The notes below the pieces were generated by a model. It saw only the letters and a program-made list of their open reading frames with translations, was not told the origin of the DNA and made no database searches. Positions 36,645 through 44,858 of a DNA stretch of 64,000 nucleotides are shown here, in pieces. Positions within the stretch are counted from its first letter, which is position 1; each line of letters opens with the position of its first letter. Made by a program: the position numbers and the translations under genes. Origin of the DNA: Cellulophaga sp. BC115SP (GTDB lineage: Bacteria > Bacteroidota > Bacteroidia > Cytophagales > Spirosomataceae). The stretch is from the NCBI RefSeq assembly GCF_009905545.1, contig NZ_JAAALB010000007.1, positions 162,794 to 226,793 of the forward strand, in the 5' to 3' direction.

Positions 36645-36785
36645 TAGTAGTGTACGAAGGATTCCAAACTATTGCGGATTTGGGATTTCTGATTTCGGAA
36701 ATAAAGTAAAAGACTTTTATTTTTTCAAAATATAGCAATTTACACTTCCGAAATCCAATATCCGATATCCGAAATAAACAGTTTT
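36645..36785. repeat. Family C palindromic repeat
   Basis: The left arm contains CAAACTATTGCGGATTTGGG and ATTTCTGATTTCGGAAATA. The right arm contains TTCCGAAATCCAATATCCGA and TATCCGAAAT. It is the best-preserved copy. A short family B-like trace (ATGCCTAGGGCTTAACGCCT) follows at about 36801. Confidence 0.75.
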
Positions 36786-36859
36786 AGAACCTTTATCTAA
36801 TGCCTAGGGCTTAACGCCTAAAGCCCCAATATTTATTCACTCTAAAAACTAAGAAAATT

Positions 36860-37234
36860 ATGGGATTATTTGATGCATTGATGGGAAACGCCTCGGAGGT
36901 TTCCTCTCACAAAGTTGCTGAGGAGTTTGCACCGATTTTGATTCATGGTGAAGAAGTCGTAAAGTCATTTCGACTGATTCGAGATATGTTTGTATTTACC
37001 AACAAAAGATTGATTTTGGTAGATAAACAAGGTTTGACAGGTTCGAAGGTAGATTTTCATACCATTCCATACAAAAGCATTAATCATTTTTCGAAAAGAA
37101 GTAATGGTTTGCTAGATTTGGATGCAGAGCTAATTATTTGGGTAAAAGGGAGCGATGCGCCACTCATTAAAGAATTTAGAAAAGGCGAAAATATCAACGA
37201 TGTTTATAAGGTTTTATCTACTTATGTTTTGTAA
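36860..37234 (+). CDS. Bacterial PH-domain protein
   Basis: The protein has 124 residues consisting of one bacterial pleckstrin-homology domain (bPH_1 type). It begins MGLFDALMGNASEVSSHKVA and contains LIHGEEVVKSFRLIRDMFVF, FTNKRLILVDKQGLTGSKVD and a YKSINHFS strand. Members form oligomeric rings in structures, and their function is largely unknown. It follows the two coiled-coil membrane genes on the same strand, but 217 bases containing a repeat lie between, so co-transcription is uncertain. Confidence 0.9.
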   Translation: MGLFDALMGNASEVSSHKVAEEFAPILIHGEEVVKSFRLIRDMFVFTNKRLILVDKQGLTGSKVDFHTIPYKSINHFSKRSNGLLDLDAELIIWVKGSDAPLIKEFRKGENINDVYKVLSTYVL

Positions 37235-37254
37235 GGAATAACGTTATAATAAAT

Positions 37255-37311
37255 AGCAAAAGGTGCGATAGAATCCAAGTTAAGTTGGGTTTTATCGCAC
37301 CTTTTGCTTTT
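37255..37311. terminator. Bidirectional terminator
   Basis: Sixteen-base arms AGCAAAAGGTGCGATA/TATCGCACCTTTTGCT enclose a 22-base loop between convergent genes. Confidence 0.8.
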
Positions 37312-37326
37312 ATGAGGAAATCAAAA

Positions 37327-37746
37327 CTAGTCTTTTATCGGAACATTATTTGCATCTAATAACTGAAGCTTAATTTTAATATTGCCCTTGGTTGCTTTTT
37401 GATGTTCATAATAGAGCACATAATTTTGAGCATAAATCTCATTTCTTTCTTTTTTTGAAAAAACACCTTTTGCCAATCTGAAATTGATTATTCCACCATA
37501 TTTTCTATAATTTTCATGATGATGTTCATAAAAATCTATAGCTGCAGTACTGTCAATACTGCCTTCAATGGCGATGGATACCCTACAGTTTCCCATAGAA
37601 GGTTGTAAATTATCTACGAGAATAGCAGTATCTTTTTCACATTGAGTGATGGTGTATTCACGGTAACTGGGTTCTTGGCTGGTGCACGAACCTAGTGTAG
37701 CTACAAATAATAAAGCTTTGATAGAGTTTTTAAGGCTGATTTCCAT
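37327..37746 (-). CDS. Small lipoprotein, paralogue A (putative immunity-like partner)
   Basis: The protein has 139 residues. A lipoprotein signal ends in a Cys in LGSCTSQ. The body begins PSYREYTITQCEKDTAILVD and includes EGSIDSTAAIDFYEH and KATKGNIKIKLQLLDANNVP. It closely resembles the protein at 39620-40039 and more distantly that at 39149-39556. No named family is recognised. Its start lies 17 bases inside the end of the upstream lipoprotein gene, which implies translational coupling. Being the second, smaller gene of an overlapping pair and belonging to a local paralogue set are the reasons for suggesting an immunity role; this is inference. Confidence 0.82.
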   Translation of the reverse strand: MEISLKNSIKALLFVATLGSCTSQEPSYREYTITQCEKDTAILVDNLQPSMGNCRVSIAIEGSIDSTAAIDFYEHHHENYRKYGGIINFRLAKGVFSKKERNEIYAQNYVLYYEHQKATKGNIKIKLQLLDANNVPIKD

Positions 37747-38542
37747 TGGATTTACTTGGTAGAATTAATTTGAATTGGCCTAAAGTTGGAACACCATTTA
37801 TCTTTACAATTGACCATAAGCTACCTTGAACACCAAGATTCTTTAATAAATCTTCAGTCCAGTAGTCTAAAGATAAACCTATGTTATTGTTTCTGACATC
37901 CATGATACTATTGAGGGCATTACCTTGTCCACTTTCATGTGCAATTAACATGTTATTTGCCGTAGTATAACCAAAAGCAACTTTTAAATTGTATGCTATT
38001 TGGGTATGGACAAAAGCATTATTTATTCCTTCGTCAATCGACCAACCTGCGAACAAACTTCCAGGTTTGATGAGGTTCTCTCCATAAGTTTTGGCATTAT
38101 AATAAATAAAACCATATTGTACAATTTGTCTATAAGTTAAGGTTTTCAAAATATTGATCTCAGCATCATTTAATTTCATTTTGAATTTTGAAAGCATATT
38201 GTTTATATACGCAATTACCTTTGCTTTAAATTCTTCAGAATTTAAGACTTCATCATCCATTGAAATACCTGCATAGGGACTAAATGTTACTGTTTGGCGT
38301 TCTTCAACATGAGTAGAGTTATTGTACCAACTCAATATCATATCAAAGTTATTCCCTCGCATAGAAATACCATAAACTGTTACTTCACTTAGCATGACGT
38401 CTCCGTCACCTATACGGCTTGAATTAGCTCTTATAATTTTAGTCGGTGAAGATGGTTGTACATTGTCCTCCTTCTTATCGCAACTTACTAAAGATAATAA
38501 TAAAGTTACGAATAAACTTGAAAATAATAGTTTTACTTTCAT
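37730..38542 (-). CDS. Lipoprotein with DUF6973-like (toxin-associated) motif pattern
   Basis: The protein has 270 residues. A lipoprotein signal ends at LLLSLVSCDKK. The C-terminal half (about 175-235) shows the ordered pattern NNAFVHTQIAYNLKVAFGY, AHESGQGNALNSIMD and MDVRNNNIGLSLDYW. That is NAF.H, AHE and MD..NN..G, which I associate from memory with DUF6973-type domains seen at the ends of polymorphic toxins. The conserved His and Glu could be catalytic. It overlaps the following small lipoprotein gene by 17 bases. Family and function need a profile search. Confidence 0.75.
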   Translation of the reverse strand: MKVKLLFSSLFVTLLLSLVSCDKKEDNVQPSSPTKIIRANSSRIGDGDVMLSEVTVYGISMRGNNFDMILSWYNNSTHVEERQTVTFSPYAGISMDDEVLNSEEFKAKVIAYINNMLSKFKMKLNDAEINILKTLTYRQIVQYGFIYYNAKTYGENLIKPGSLFAGWSIDEGINNAFVHTQIAYNLKVAFGYTTANNMLIAHESGQGNALNSIMDVRNNNIGLSLDYWTEDLLKNLGVQGSLWSIVKINGVPTLGQFKLILPSKSNGNQP

Positions 38543-38717
38543 TTTAATAGATTTTTAATAAAAAATTAAGATAAGTGATAGAATTTGGCGCCATTTTCTG
38601 TTGTAAAATTCAGTTTATTGATTTACTTTTACTATACTAAAAAGTTGTTTTACAAAACCTATATAGTTGTATTTTGAAACCTTAAATAGTTCTTAAACCG
38701 TTTATCCCTTAATTAAT

Positions 38718-39107
38718 ATGAGATTAGGAAACAAGATTAGAATGATTCGTGAATTGAAAGGAATTTCACAAGAGGCACTAGCTATTTACTTAGATATTTC
38801 TCCTCAAGCTTATGGAAAAATTGAACGTGAAGAAACAAAACTAGATTTTGACCGATTAGAAAATATAGCCAATTACTTAAGTTTATCTGTCGAGCAAATT
38901 CTTGGTTTTAATGAAAATAAACTACTAGGTTCGAGGGATGAGTTAAAGGGGAAGATAGTTGCAGAAGCTCCAATGTTAAGTGAAAATGGTAAAATTATAG
39001 AAAGGCTTTTAATAACATTAGAGGCTAGATTTAATCGATACGATATTCTTCTAGAAAGAAACTTAGATATCATCGAAAGATTTGGGGAGCTAATCAACTC
39101 TAAATAA
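38718..39107 (+). CDS. XRE-family helix-turn-helix regulator
   Basis: The protein has 129 residues. The N-terminal 60 form an HTH_3 domain: LGNKIRMIRELKGISQEALA, YLDISPQAYGKIEREETKLD and LENIANYLSLSVEQILGF. The C-terminal half is a helical stretch (IIERLLITLEARFNRYDILL) that may mediate dimerisation. It is divergent from the DUF6973-like lipoprotein gene and convergent with the next small lipoprotein gene, so it could control this cassette from the 175-base intergenic region. Base composition is lower in GC than most neighbours. Confidence 0.92.
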   Translation: MRLGNKIRMIRELKGISQEALAIYLDISPQAYGKIEREETKLDFDRLENIANYLSLSVEQILGFNENKLLGSRDELKGKIVAEAPMLSENGKIIERLLITLEARFNRYDILLERNLDIIERFGELINSK

Positions 39108-39108
39108 A

Positions 39109-39148
39109 AAGGGGTGGATAAGTCAGACGACATATATCCACCCCTTCT
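39109..39148. terminator. Bidirectional terminator
   Basis: AAGGGGTGGATA and TATCCACCCCTT enclose a 14-base loop between the convergent regulator and lipoprotein genes. Confidence 0.8.
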
Positions 39149-39556
39149 TTATTTAATAACTACAGTATCTTGTGAGGCTAACAATGAAATTATCTCACAA
39201 TTAAGTATTCCAGACTTGGCATTTTTGTGTTTATAAACCAAGTTATAGTCATCCTCATAAATTTCATTTTTTAGGACGGTATCTATTTTTCCTTTTGGTA
39301 ATGCCACAAAGAATGGACCCATATCATGACCTATTGAAGTGAGACTAATATGTATCGAATCATCAATGTTACCTTGAATTTTTAAATAAATTGCTTTAGC
39401 AGGTTTAAATCCAAGGAGTCCTTCTACTTTGATTAGAGTATCTTTTTGGCAATTTTGAATTGTGAAGTTTCGATGCAAAGGAGGCTTCTTTTTACAACTA
39501 CTGAAATTACCTATAACAAATATACTTGCTATGAATAAGATGCAGTTAATTTTCAT
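39149..39556 (-). CDS. Small lipoprotein, paralogue B (divergent)
   Basis: The protein has 135 residues with a lipoprotein signal ending FSSCKKK. It keeps the framework of the other two paralogues: HRNFTIQNCQKDTLIKVEGL, a QGNIDDSIHISL segment and LPKGKIDTVLKNEIYEDDYN, but most residues differ. It has no adjacent large partner gene. No known family is recognised. Confidence 0.8.
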   Translation of the reverse strand: MKINCILFIASIFVIGNFSSCKKKPPLHRNFTIQNCQKDTLIKVEGLLGFKPAKAIYLKIQGNIDDSIHISLTSIGHDMGPFFVALPKGKIDTVLKNEIYEDDYNLVYKHKNAKSGILNCEIISLLASQDTVVIK

Positions 39557-39619
39557 TTTGTCTTTTGATAAGGGGTGACTATTTACATTATAACTTGTTT
39601 GAAGTGAATCAAGTCATAA

Positions 39620-40039
39620 TTATAGAGGTCTATTATCTACATCTAACAACTGAAGCTTAATTTTAATATTCCCCTTGGTTGCTTTTTGATGGTCATAATA
39701 GAGTACATAATTTTTAGCATAAATTTCATCTCTTCCTTTTTTCGAAAAAATACCTTTTGCCAATCTAAATTGAATTACACTAGGATTTTTTCTATAATTA
39801 TCGTTATTATGTTCTTGTAAATCGATAATAGCAGTACTATCAATACTACCTTCCACAATGATAGATACATGACAGTTTCCCATATAAGCTTGTAAATTAT
39901 CTACTAAAATTGCAGTATCTTTTTCACATTGAGTGATAGTGTATTCACGGTAACTGGGTTCTCTGATGGTGCAGGATAACAGGCTTGCTACGCCAAATGG
40001 AATAATAATACGAAGAAATGATCGAGTGTTTAAATTCAT
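39620..40039 (-). CDS. Small lipoprotein, paralogue C (recent duplicate of A)
   Basis: The protein has 139 residues and a lipobox at LLSCTIR. From PSYREYTITQCEKDTAILVD to KATKGNIKIKLQLLD it is nearly the same as the protein at 37327-37746, and the DNA is also nearly identical over the 3' half; the signal peptides and the middle segment differ. This points to recent duplication or gene conversion. It lacks an adjacent large partner and could be an orphan immunity-like gene; that is inference. Confidence 0.82.
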   Translation of the reverse strand: MNLNTRSFLRIIIPFGVASLLSCTIREPSYREYTITQCEKDTAILVDNLQAYMGNCHVSIIVEGSIDSTAIIDLQEHNNDNYRKNPSVIQFRLAKGIFSKKGRDEIYAKNYVLYYDHQKATKGNIKIKLQLLDVDNRPL

Positions 40040-40107
40040 GGTGAAGAATTTTAAAGGTTGAAACTATTTATAAAATATTGATTTGAAGGTGAATGTAGTG
40101 TTATTTT

Positions 40108-40157
40108 AGACTTTACTTTTAGGGTGCGACTTTAGTCGCACCCTAAAAGTAAAGTCT
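40108..40157. repeat. Perfect 23-bp inverted repeat (hairpin)
   Basis: The arms begin AGACTTTACTTTTAGGGTGC and pair without a mismatch over 23 bases across a 4-base loop (TTTA). It lies between the lipoprotein paralogue C promoter side and the GntR gene's 3' end, and can terminate the GntR transcript. Confidence 0.8.
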
Positions 40158-40228
40158 ATTCAAAAGTCGTAACAGTAACTCTAAATTTATACATTAGTCC
40201 TTTGAAATAAAAACAGGTTCTCAATTTT

Positions 40229-40942
40229 CTACACTATCAAACTACTCAAGGAATACTGTTGCGTATTGCAAAAAGAAACGCTGTAGAAATAATATCCCAT
40301 ACGGTTGGTCGTATATCTGCGCCATACATATACGAGCGGACTTCCCACACTTACTTTCAAGAATTGTGCTTCTTGGGCTTTGGCCAATACACAGGATACT
40401 TCTTGTTCAACACCTGAGGCTTCTACGTGATAATTGACGCGTAATGATTCCATGATTGAATCATTGACAAAAGGCGTCATGATAAAACCTGGCAAATTGA
40501 TATTCGGCAAATAATAGTATTCAAACATCACAGGCGTAGCTTGAGAATGGTGTAGATTCATCGCAACGATACAGCCTGCTTGTCGTTCAGCTTCTGAAAT
40601 AGGGAAGAAAAAAGCAGGATCCCATGCCTGAATGGAGGGTCTTCCAATGATTTTGGATTGTAGAGCAACCTCTTCGTTACTATTGAGCTGTTTGGGGTCT
40701 CTAAATGCGAGTAATCCTACTGTTTTGCGTCGAAGATTCACAAAACTTCCCTTTCCCTTTTGCTTGCGGATATAGCCATCCTTCACAAGCTCGTTGAGGG
40801 CTTGTCGAACGGTCATACGAGTGATTTGATGCAAATCGGCTAACTGATTTTCGGATGGTAATAAATCATCTTGCTGATAAATACCCGAAATAATCTGATG
40901 TCGAAGGCTCTCGTATAGTTGTCGATATTGTGGAATTTGCAT
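40229..40942 (-). CDS. GntR/HutC-family transcription regulator (UTRA domain)
   Basis: From ATG 40942 the protein has 237 residues; the frame's upstream TTG is not preferred. The winged helix is typical: QYRQLYESLRHQIISGIYQQ, LPSENQLADLHQITRMTVRQ and ALNELVKDGYIRKQKGKGSF. The C-terminal part (about 85-237) fits a UTRA ligand-binding domain (VMFEYYYLPNINLPGF, PLVYVWRRYTTN). Such proteins sense small molecules, often sugars or amino acids. No catabolic operon is adjacent; the ABC/M1 pair upstream on the same strand is a possible but unproved target. Confidence 0.92.
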   Translation of the reverse strand: MQIPQYRQLYESLRHQIISGIYQQDDLLPSENQLADLHQITRMTVRQALNELVKDGYIRKQKGKGSFVNLRRKTVGLLAFRDPKQLNSNEEVALQSKIIGRPSIQAWDPAFFFPISEAERQAGCIVAMNLHHSQATPVMFEYYYLPNINLPGFIMTPFVNDSIMESLRVNYHVEASGVEQEVSCVLAKAQEAQFLKVSVGSPLVYVWRRYTTNRMGYYFYSVSFCNTQQYSLSSLIV

Positions 40943-41099
40943 ACGTTCTGAGGAATTAGGGTGCAAAAATACAATTCTTCAGCAAGACTTCTGCACTCTT
41001 CAGAAAAGGTTTCTCTAATTTGATGATATTGTGTTTGGTAATCTATTGATAGATAGATTTTTGTAAAAATGTTGATGATAAAAATTAGTATTCAATAAC

Positions 41100-41234
41100 T
41101 TATTACTGGACAAAATGAAAGTTCCTAGTTCAAGACTTTGTCTTGGACTTAGTCCTTTAACCAGTTTAAAACTGGTTAAAGGACTGAGCAGTCTAAATCC
41201 GCTTACCAAACTTACCCGTTTTGTCCAGTAATAA
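41100..41234. repeat. Compact palindromic element with 16-bp terminal inverted repeats
   Basis: The ends are TTATTACTGGACAAAA (41100-41115) and its exact reverse complement (41219-41234). Inside are a small hairpin (CAAGACTTTGTCTTG) and a perfect 33-base palindrome at 41151-41183 with 16-base arms (GTCCTTTAACCAGTTT). It has no ORF. The layout is that of a MITE or structured palindromic unit, lying between the GntR and ABC/M1 genes. Confidence 0.75.
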
Positions 41235-41255
41235 AACTACAGACTAAAAACCGCT

Positions 41256-44200
41256 TTACTCTATCGAAACCTTTTTTACATTATCGATAATATGCTTATC
41301 GATTAATTTATGAATGGGATCTATACCAGCCTTGAGAGGTTCTTCTTTCACGATAAGCTTGAGTGTTTGTTCCTTTTTGCTAAAACGATGTTTTTTCAGG
41401 TAAATTAATTTATCATTTCCTTCTGCATCTTTTCCATAAACACCCACATCAATCCAGTCATTCATACCAATCACCTTCTGGTTGCCAGATTTGTCTGCTC
41501 TACTTTTTTCAGAAGAAATCTTTAAAGTAACCTCGTATGTATTGTTCTTCAGCTTTTTGGCAGTAGCTATATCTGTTTTATTTTCATACAAAGTAATTGT
41601 TTCAAAAAGGTCAGTAATCAGATATTTCAAAGAATCTGGCGTTGCTTTTTTGAGATACGCTAATAAATCTAAGGTAGTTGGATAGCGCTTTTTGTGGTTG
41701 TCTGGTCCTGCATATTTCCAATCTTTAGCATATTCGGATAAGGCTTGATTTACTTTATCTTCACCGATATAATCTTGCAGTGCATACAAACATACAGAGC
41801 CTTTGTTATAATGGATATATTGTTGATTTTCACATAAATATAATGGTTGCTCTTTCTTGCGCTCGGTGGCACGACCGTAAAGATATTCATCCAAATTATA
41901 TTTCATGAACTTTTGCATGACCTCAGTTGACAGGTGATTTTTGAGTACCATCAAAGCAGAATATTCAGATAAAGACTCCGAAAGCATGCCATTGCCTTTG
42001 ACATTGGCTTCAATGACCTGATGTCCCCACCATTGATGACCAAGTTCGTGCGCAGTTACATAGAATGGAATATCTGGGTCATCTTTTTGAATATCCATCA
42101 CAAAGCCCATGCTTTCAGAAAATGGAACCGTATTGGCAAAAGATTGTGCAAAGGAAGCATATCTAGGAAACTCCATGATGCGCATTTGTTTGTATTGAAA
42201 AGGGCTGAAGTTTTTCGAATAATATCCCAATGCCTTTTTCATGCCATTCATGATTCTGTCAAGATTTTTATCGTGTCCTTTGTGATAATAAATTTCCAGA
42301 TTGATACCATTCCATTTTTCACGTTTTACCTCATACCTTGCCGAAACTATCGAGTAAAAATTAGCCATAGGCTGATCCATGCTATAACTAAAATAGCGAC
42401 GATTATTGGCATTCCACGATTTTTGGAGGTAACCTGGTGCTATGGCAATTTGGTCAGGCTCAGTGCCAATGGTCATCGAGAATCGAATTAAATCGGCATC
42501 ATCGCCAAAGAGGTTACTTGATAGCCCATGTGGGTCATTTTGATTTGGTAATCGGTCTTCTTTGGGTTTGAGTCCATTGTCTTCGCGGTCGTCTTTATCG
42601 CTCAGTTCAGCATCTTCGATATATCCCAATTGTGGAAAATAGGAACTATTGTTAAAAAATGTTCCATTATACACAATGTTCGTGCCTGTAACGCTTGACA
42701 AGAAACTTTTCGCACCGACTGCCAATTGAAAATCCATCTTGATCGAATCTTGTGGAGCAAGAGCTTTTTGCAAATGATAAATCGTAAACTGAAAATCTTT
42801 CCATTCTTTTTGTTTAGTAAAAGGTTGGTCAAACGTCAGTTTTTCGACATCTACATCGGCTGTAAATGAAATATAGATATCCTGAATAGGTTTATTGGTT
42901 TTATTCTTCAAATAATAAAAACCTTCAGTTTTCATTTTTCTTTCCGACGGGTACAATTCTACTTTGAGATTGGATTCTACGATTTTGGGTTGGGGTGCAT
43001 TCTCATATTTTTTTAACGTTTTCTCAAAATCTGCTCGTAGTTTTTTCTCATTCTTTGAAGAACGATAGGTTTCTAAGAAATTGGTATTATAAAAAATATA
43101 GCCACCTGTGCCAATCAAGACTGTCAGTGTAAGAATAGTTGCCGTGAGTAAGGGTTTACTAAAACGATGATTACTAGCAGCAATACGAGTTTCGAGCAAT
43201 TCGTCGGCACCTCGTACGGAGAGAATCGTCGCACCAATAAACATGATCATGACAAAGGCAAGCCAGTAAGAACTCATCCATGAGAATGGTGTCACAAAAT
43301 GCCCATAAATATTCATGTCAGAATATTGCCCCAAACTTTGTCCTCCAAATTGTAAAAGAGGGTGTTCGACTCCCATCAGTGAAAGCACTGCCGTGAGAAT
43401 CAAAAAACCGACCGAGATAGCAATACCCAAAAATTTATCATTGACTATTACCTGAATAAAAAAGAAGAATAGGAGAAACTGTATGATAGAAATTAGGGTG
43501 GAAGAAAACAAAGTGCCAAAATACACCGATAGCTGAAAGTCAAAATATCCCTGAACTGCCTGAACTAGCACACTCAGCCCAATAAAAAAGACCAATAGCG
43601 TACAAAATACCAATAAAAGCGATAAGAATTTGCTAAAAATCCCGATAAAATCAGGAATCGGCATCGAATCAAAAATCAGGTTGAATTTGACAGTACGCTC
43701 TTTCCATACTAGCTCGCCAGCATACGTAACTGCAATGGCTAAATAGAAAAACTCTAGAATCCCTAAAGAACCAAGCATATTGGCAGTAGTAGGTAGAGTT
43801 CCAACCCCAAACCAGCGTTGAGTATTACCGACCGTTGCAATGAACAAGGCAAAGCCCGAAATGATGATTGTCAGAAATGGTACTTCCTTAAAAATTGTTC
43901 GGTAGTAGAAGGTAGTTAAGCTCCCAAACTGTCGCAGATAGGTATTGTTATTAAGTAATTGTTGGACTTGTGGAATAACAACATTTTCTGGTTTGATACG
44001 TACTTCTTCTTGTTTCTTAGATTTTTTGGGTTTAAAATGTGAACTTTTGACAACATTAAAACTAAAACTCCAATACGTGATGGCTAAAATAATCAATCCC
44101 AATCCTGTGACAATAAGGCGATTGTAAAGAAATACTCCTGAAAGTGGAATCATCCACATATTGCGTTCGGCAGGTGACCAATAACGAATGGTGGTATTAA

Positions 44201-44846
44201 GACTGATAATACCAAAAGGGTCTATATAGCTTGCTAGTTCACGGTTATCGATATTTGAAAGGAGCTGTTGAGCGATATTATAGACGACAAAAAGGATAAT
44301 TCCTTGTGTGTAAATCATCACAGACTTGCGAGTGAGTGCCCCTGCTGCAAAAAATAATGCTCCTGTGAAAAGTAAATTAGGTATTACCAAGACAAAAAAT
44401 GGCTGAATAAAATGCAGTAAATTAAAAGGAAGCAAATTTTCAGCTTTGCGATTTGGCAAGAAGTCCCCTATAGCTAAACCCAGCCAAAAACCAGAGAAAA
44501 TAAATAGCAACACTAGAAATGAGCCAATAAAGCGCCCCATCAAATAGTCGAACTTTCTGATAGGATTACTAAACATCAATGCTTCGGTATTGTACTCAAA
44601 ATCTCTCAAAACTGCTACGCCCATGACTGCGGAGGTAATCATACAGAAAAAATAGGAGACAATTCCTTGTAAAAAAGCGATAATGAAAGGTGCATTTTCT
44701 TTGATTTGCTCACTTCTGGTTACAATGTCTTTTAGCTCTGTGGTAACAAATAGTATGGCAGTTACAAAGAGTAACAAAAAGTATATCCAAGTCGCAGGTC
44801 TTCGCTTGCGATAGTTAATTTCGAATCTAATAAATTCTAAAAGCAT
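41256..44846 (-). CDS. ABC transporter permease fused to an M1-family aminopeptidase
   Basis: The protein has 1196 residues. The N-terminal half (about 1-590) contains two blocks of six hydrophobic helices resembling ABC-2 permease units. The C-terminal part is periplasmic and ends in an M1 peptidase-like domain. The zinc motif HELGHQWWGHQ lies near residue 930 with the third ligand in MLSESLSEYSALMV. The spacing from the second His to that Glu is 19 rather than the usual 18 residues. The ATPase partner gene ends 12 bases upstream. The pair may export and process peptides or sense cell-envelope stress; the substrate is unknown. Confidence 0.9.
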   Translation of the reverse strand: MLLEFIRFEINYRKRRPATWIYFLLLFVTAILFVTTELKDIVTRSEQIKENAPFIIAFLQGIVSYFFCMITSAVMGVAVLRDFEYNTEALMFSNPIRKFDYLMGRFIGSFLVLLFIFSGFWLGLAIGDFLPNRKAENLLPFNLLHFIQPFFVLVIPNLLFTGALFFAAGALTRKSVMIYTQGIILFVVYNIAQQLLSNIDNRELASYIDPFGIISLNTTIRYWSPAERNMWMIPLSGVFLYNRLIVTGLGLIILAITYWSFSFNVVKSSHFKPKKSKKQEEVRIKPENVVIPQVQQLLNNNTYLRQFGSLTTFYYRTIFKEVPFLTIIISGFALFIATVGNTQRWFGVGTLPTTANMLGSLGILEFFYLAIAVTYAGELVWKERTVKFNLIFDSMPIPDFIGIFSKFLSLLLVFCTLLVFFIGLSVLVQAVQGYFDFQLSVYFGTLFSSTLISIIQFLLFFFFIQVIVNDKFLGIAISVGFLILTAVLSLMGVEHPLLQFGGQSLGQYSDMNIYGHFVTPFSWMSSYWLAFVMIMFIGATILSVRGADELLETRIAASNHRFSKPLLTATILTLTVLIGTGGYIFYNTNFLETYRSSKNEKKLRADFEKTLKKYENAPQPKIVESNLKVELYPSERKMKTEGFYYLKNKTNKPIQDIYISFTADVDVEKLTFDQPFTKQKEWKDFQFTIYHLQKALAPQDSIKMDFQLAVGAKSFLSSVTGTNIVYNGTFFNNSSYFPQLGYIEDAELSDKDDREDNGLKPKEDRLPNQNDPHGLSSNLFGDDADLIRFSMTIGTEPDQIAIAPGYLQKSWNANNRRYFSYSMDQPMANFYSIVSARYEVKREKWNGINLEIYYHKGHDKNLDRIMNGMKKALGYYSKNFSPFQYKQMRIMEFPRYASFAQSFANTVPFSESMGFVMDIQKDDPDIPFYVTAHELGHQWWGHQVIEANVKGNGMLSESLSEYSALMVLKNHLSTEVMQKFMKYNLDEYLYGRATERKKEQPLYLCENQQYIHYNKGSVCLYALQDYIGEDKVNQALSEYAKDWKYAGPDNHKKRYPTTLDLLAYLKKATPDSLKYLITDLFETITLYENKTDIATAKKLKNNTYEVTLKISSEKSRADKSGNQKVIGMNDWIDVGVYGKDAEGNDKLIYLKKHRFSKKEQTLKLIVKEEPLKAGIDPIHKLIDKHIIDNVKKVSIE

Positions 44847-44858
44847 AGTTTGAATAGG

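Noticed and set aside
37327..40039. Considered as a toxin-antitoxin module driven by the XRE gene
   Set aside because: The small proteins are lipoproteins exported from the cytoplasm, and the XRE gene is a separate convergent/divergent unit, so a classical type II system does not fit.
42021..42491. 156-codon frame antisense to the ABC/M1 fusion gene
   Set aside because: It is the complement of the M1 peptidase region with no independent signal or family.
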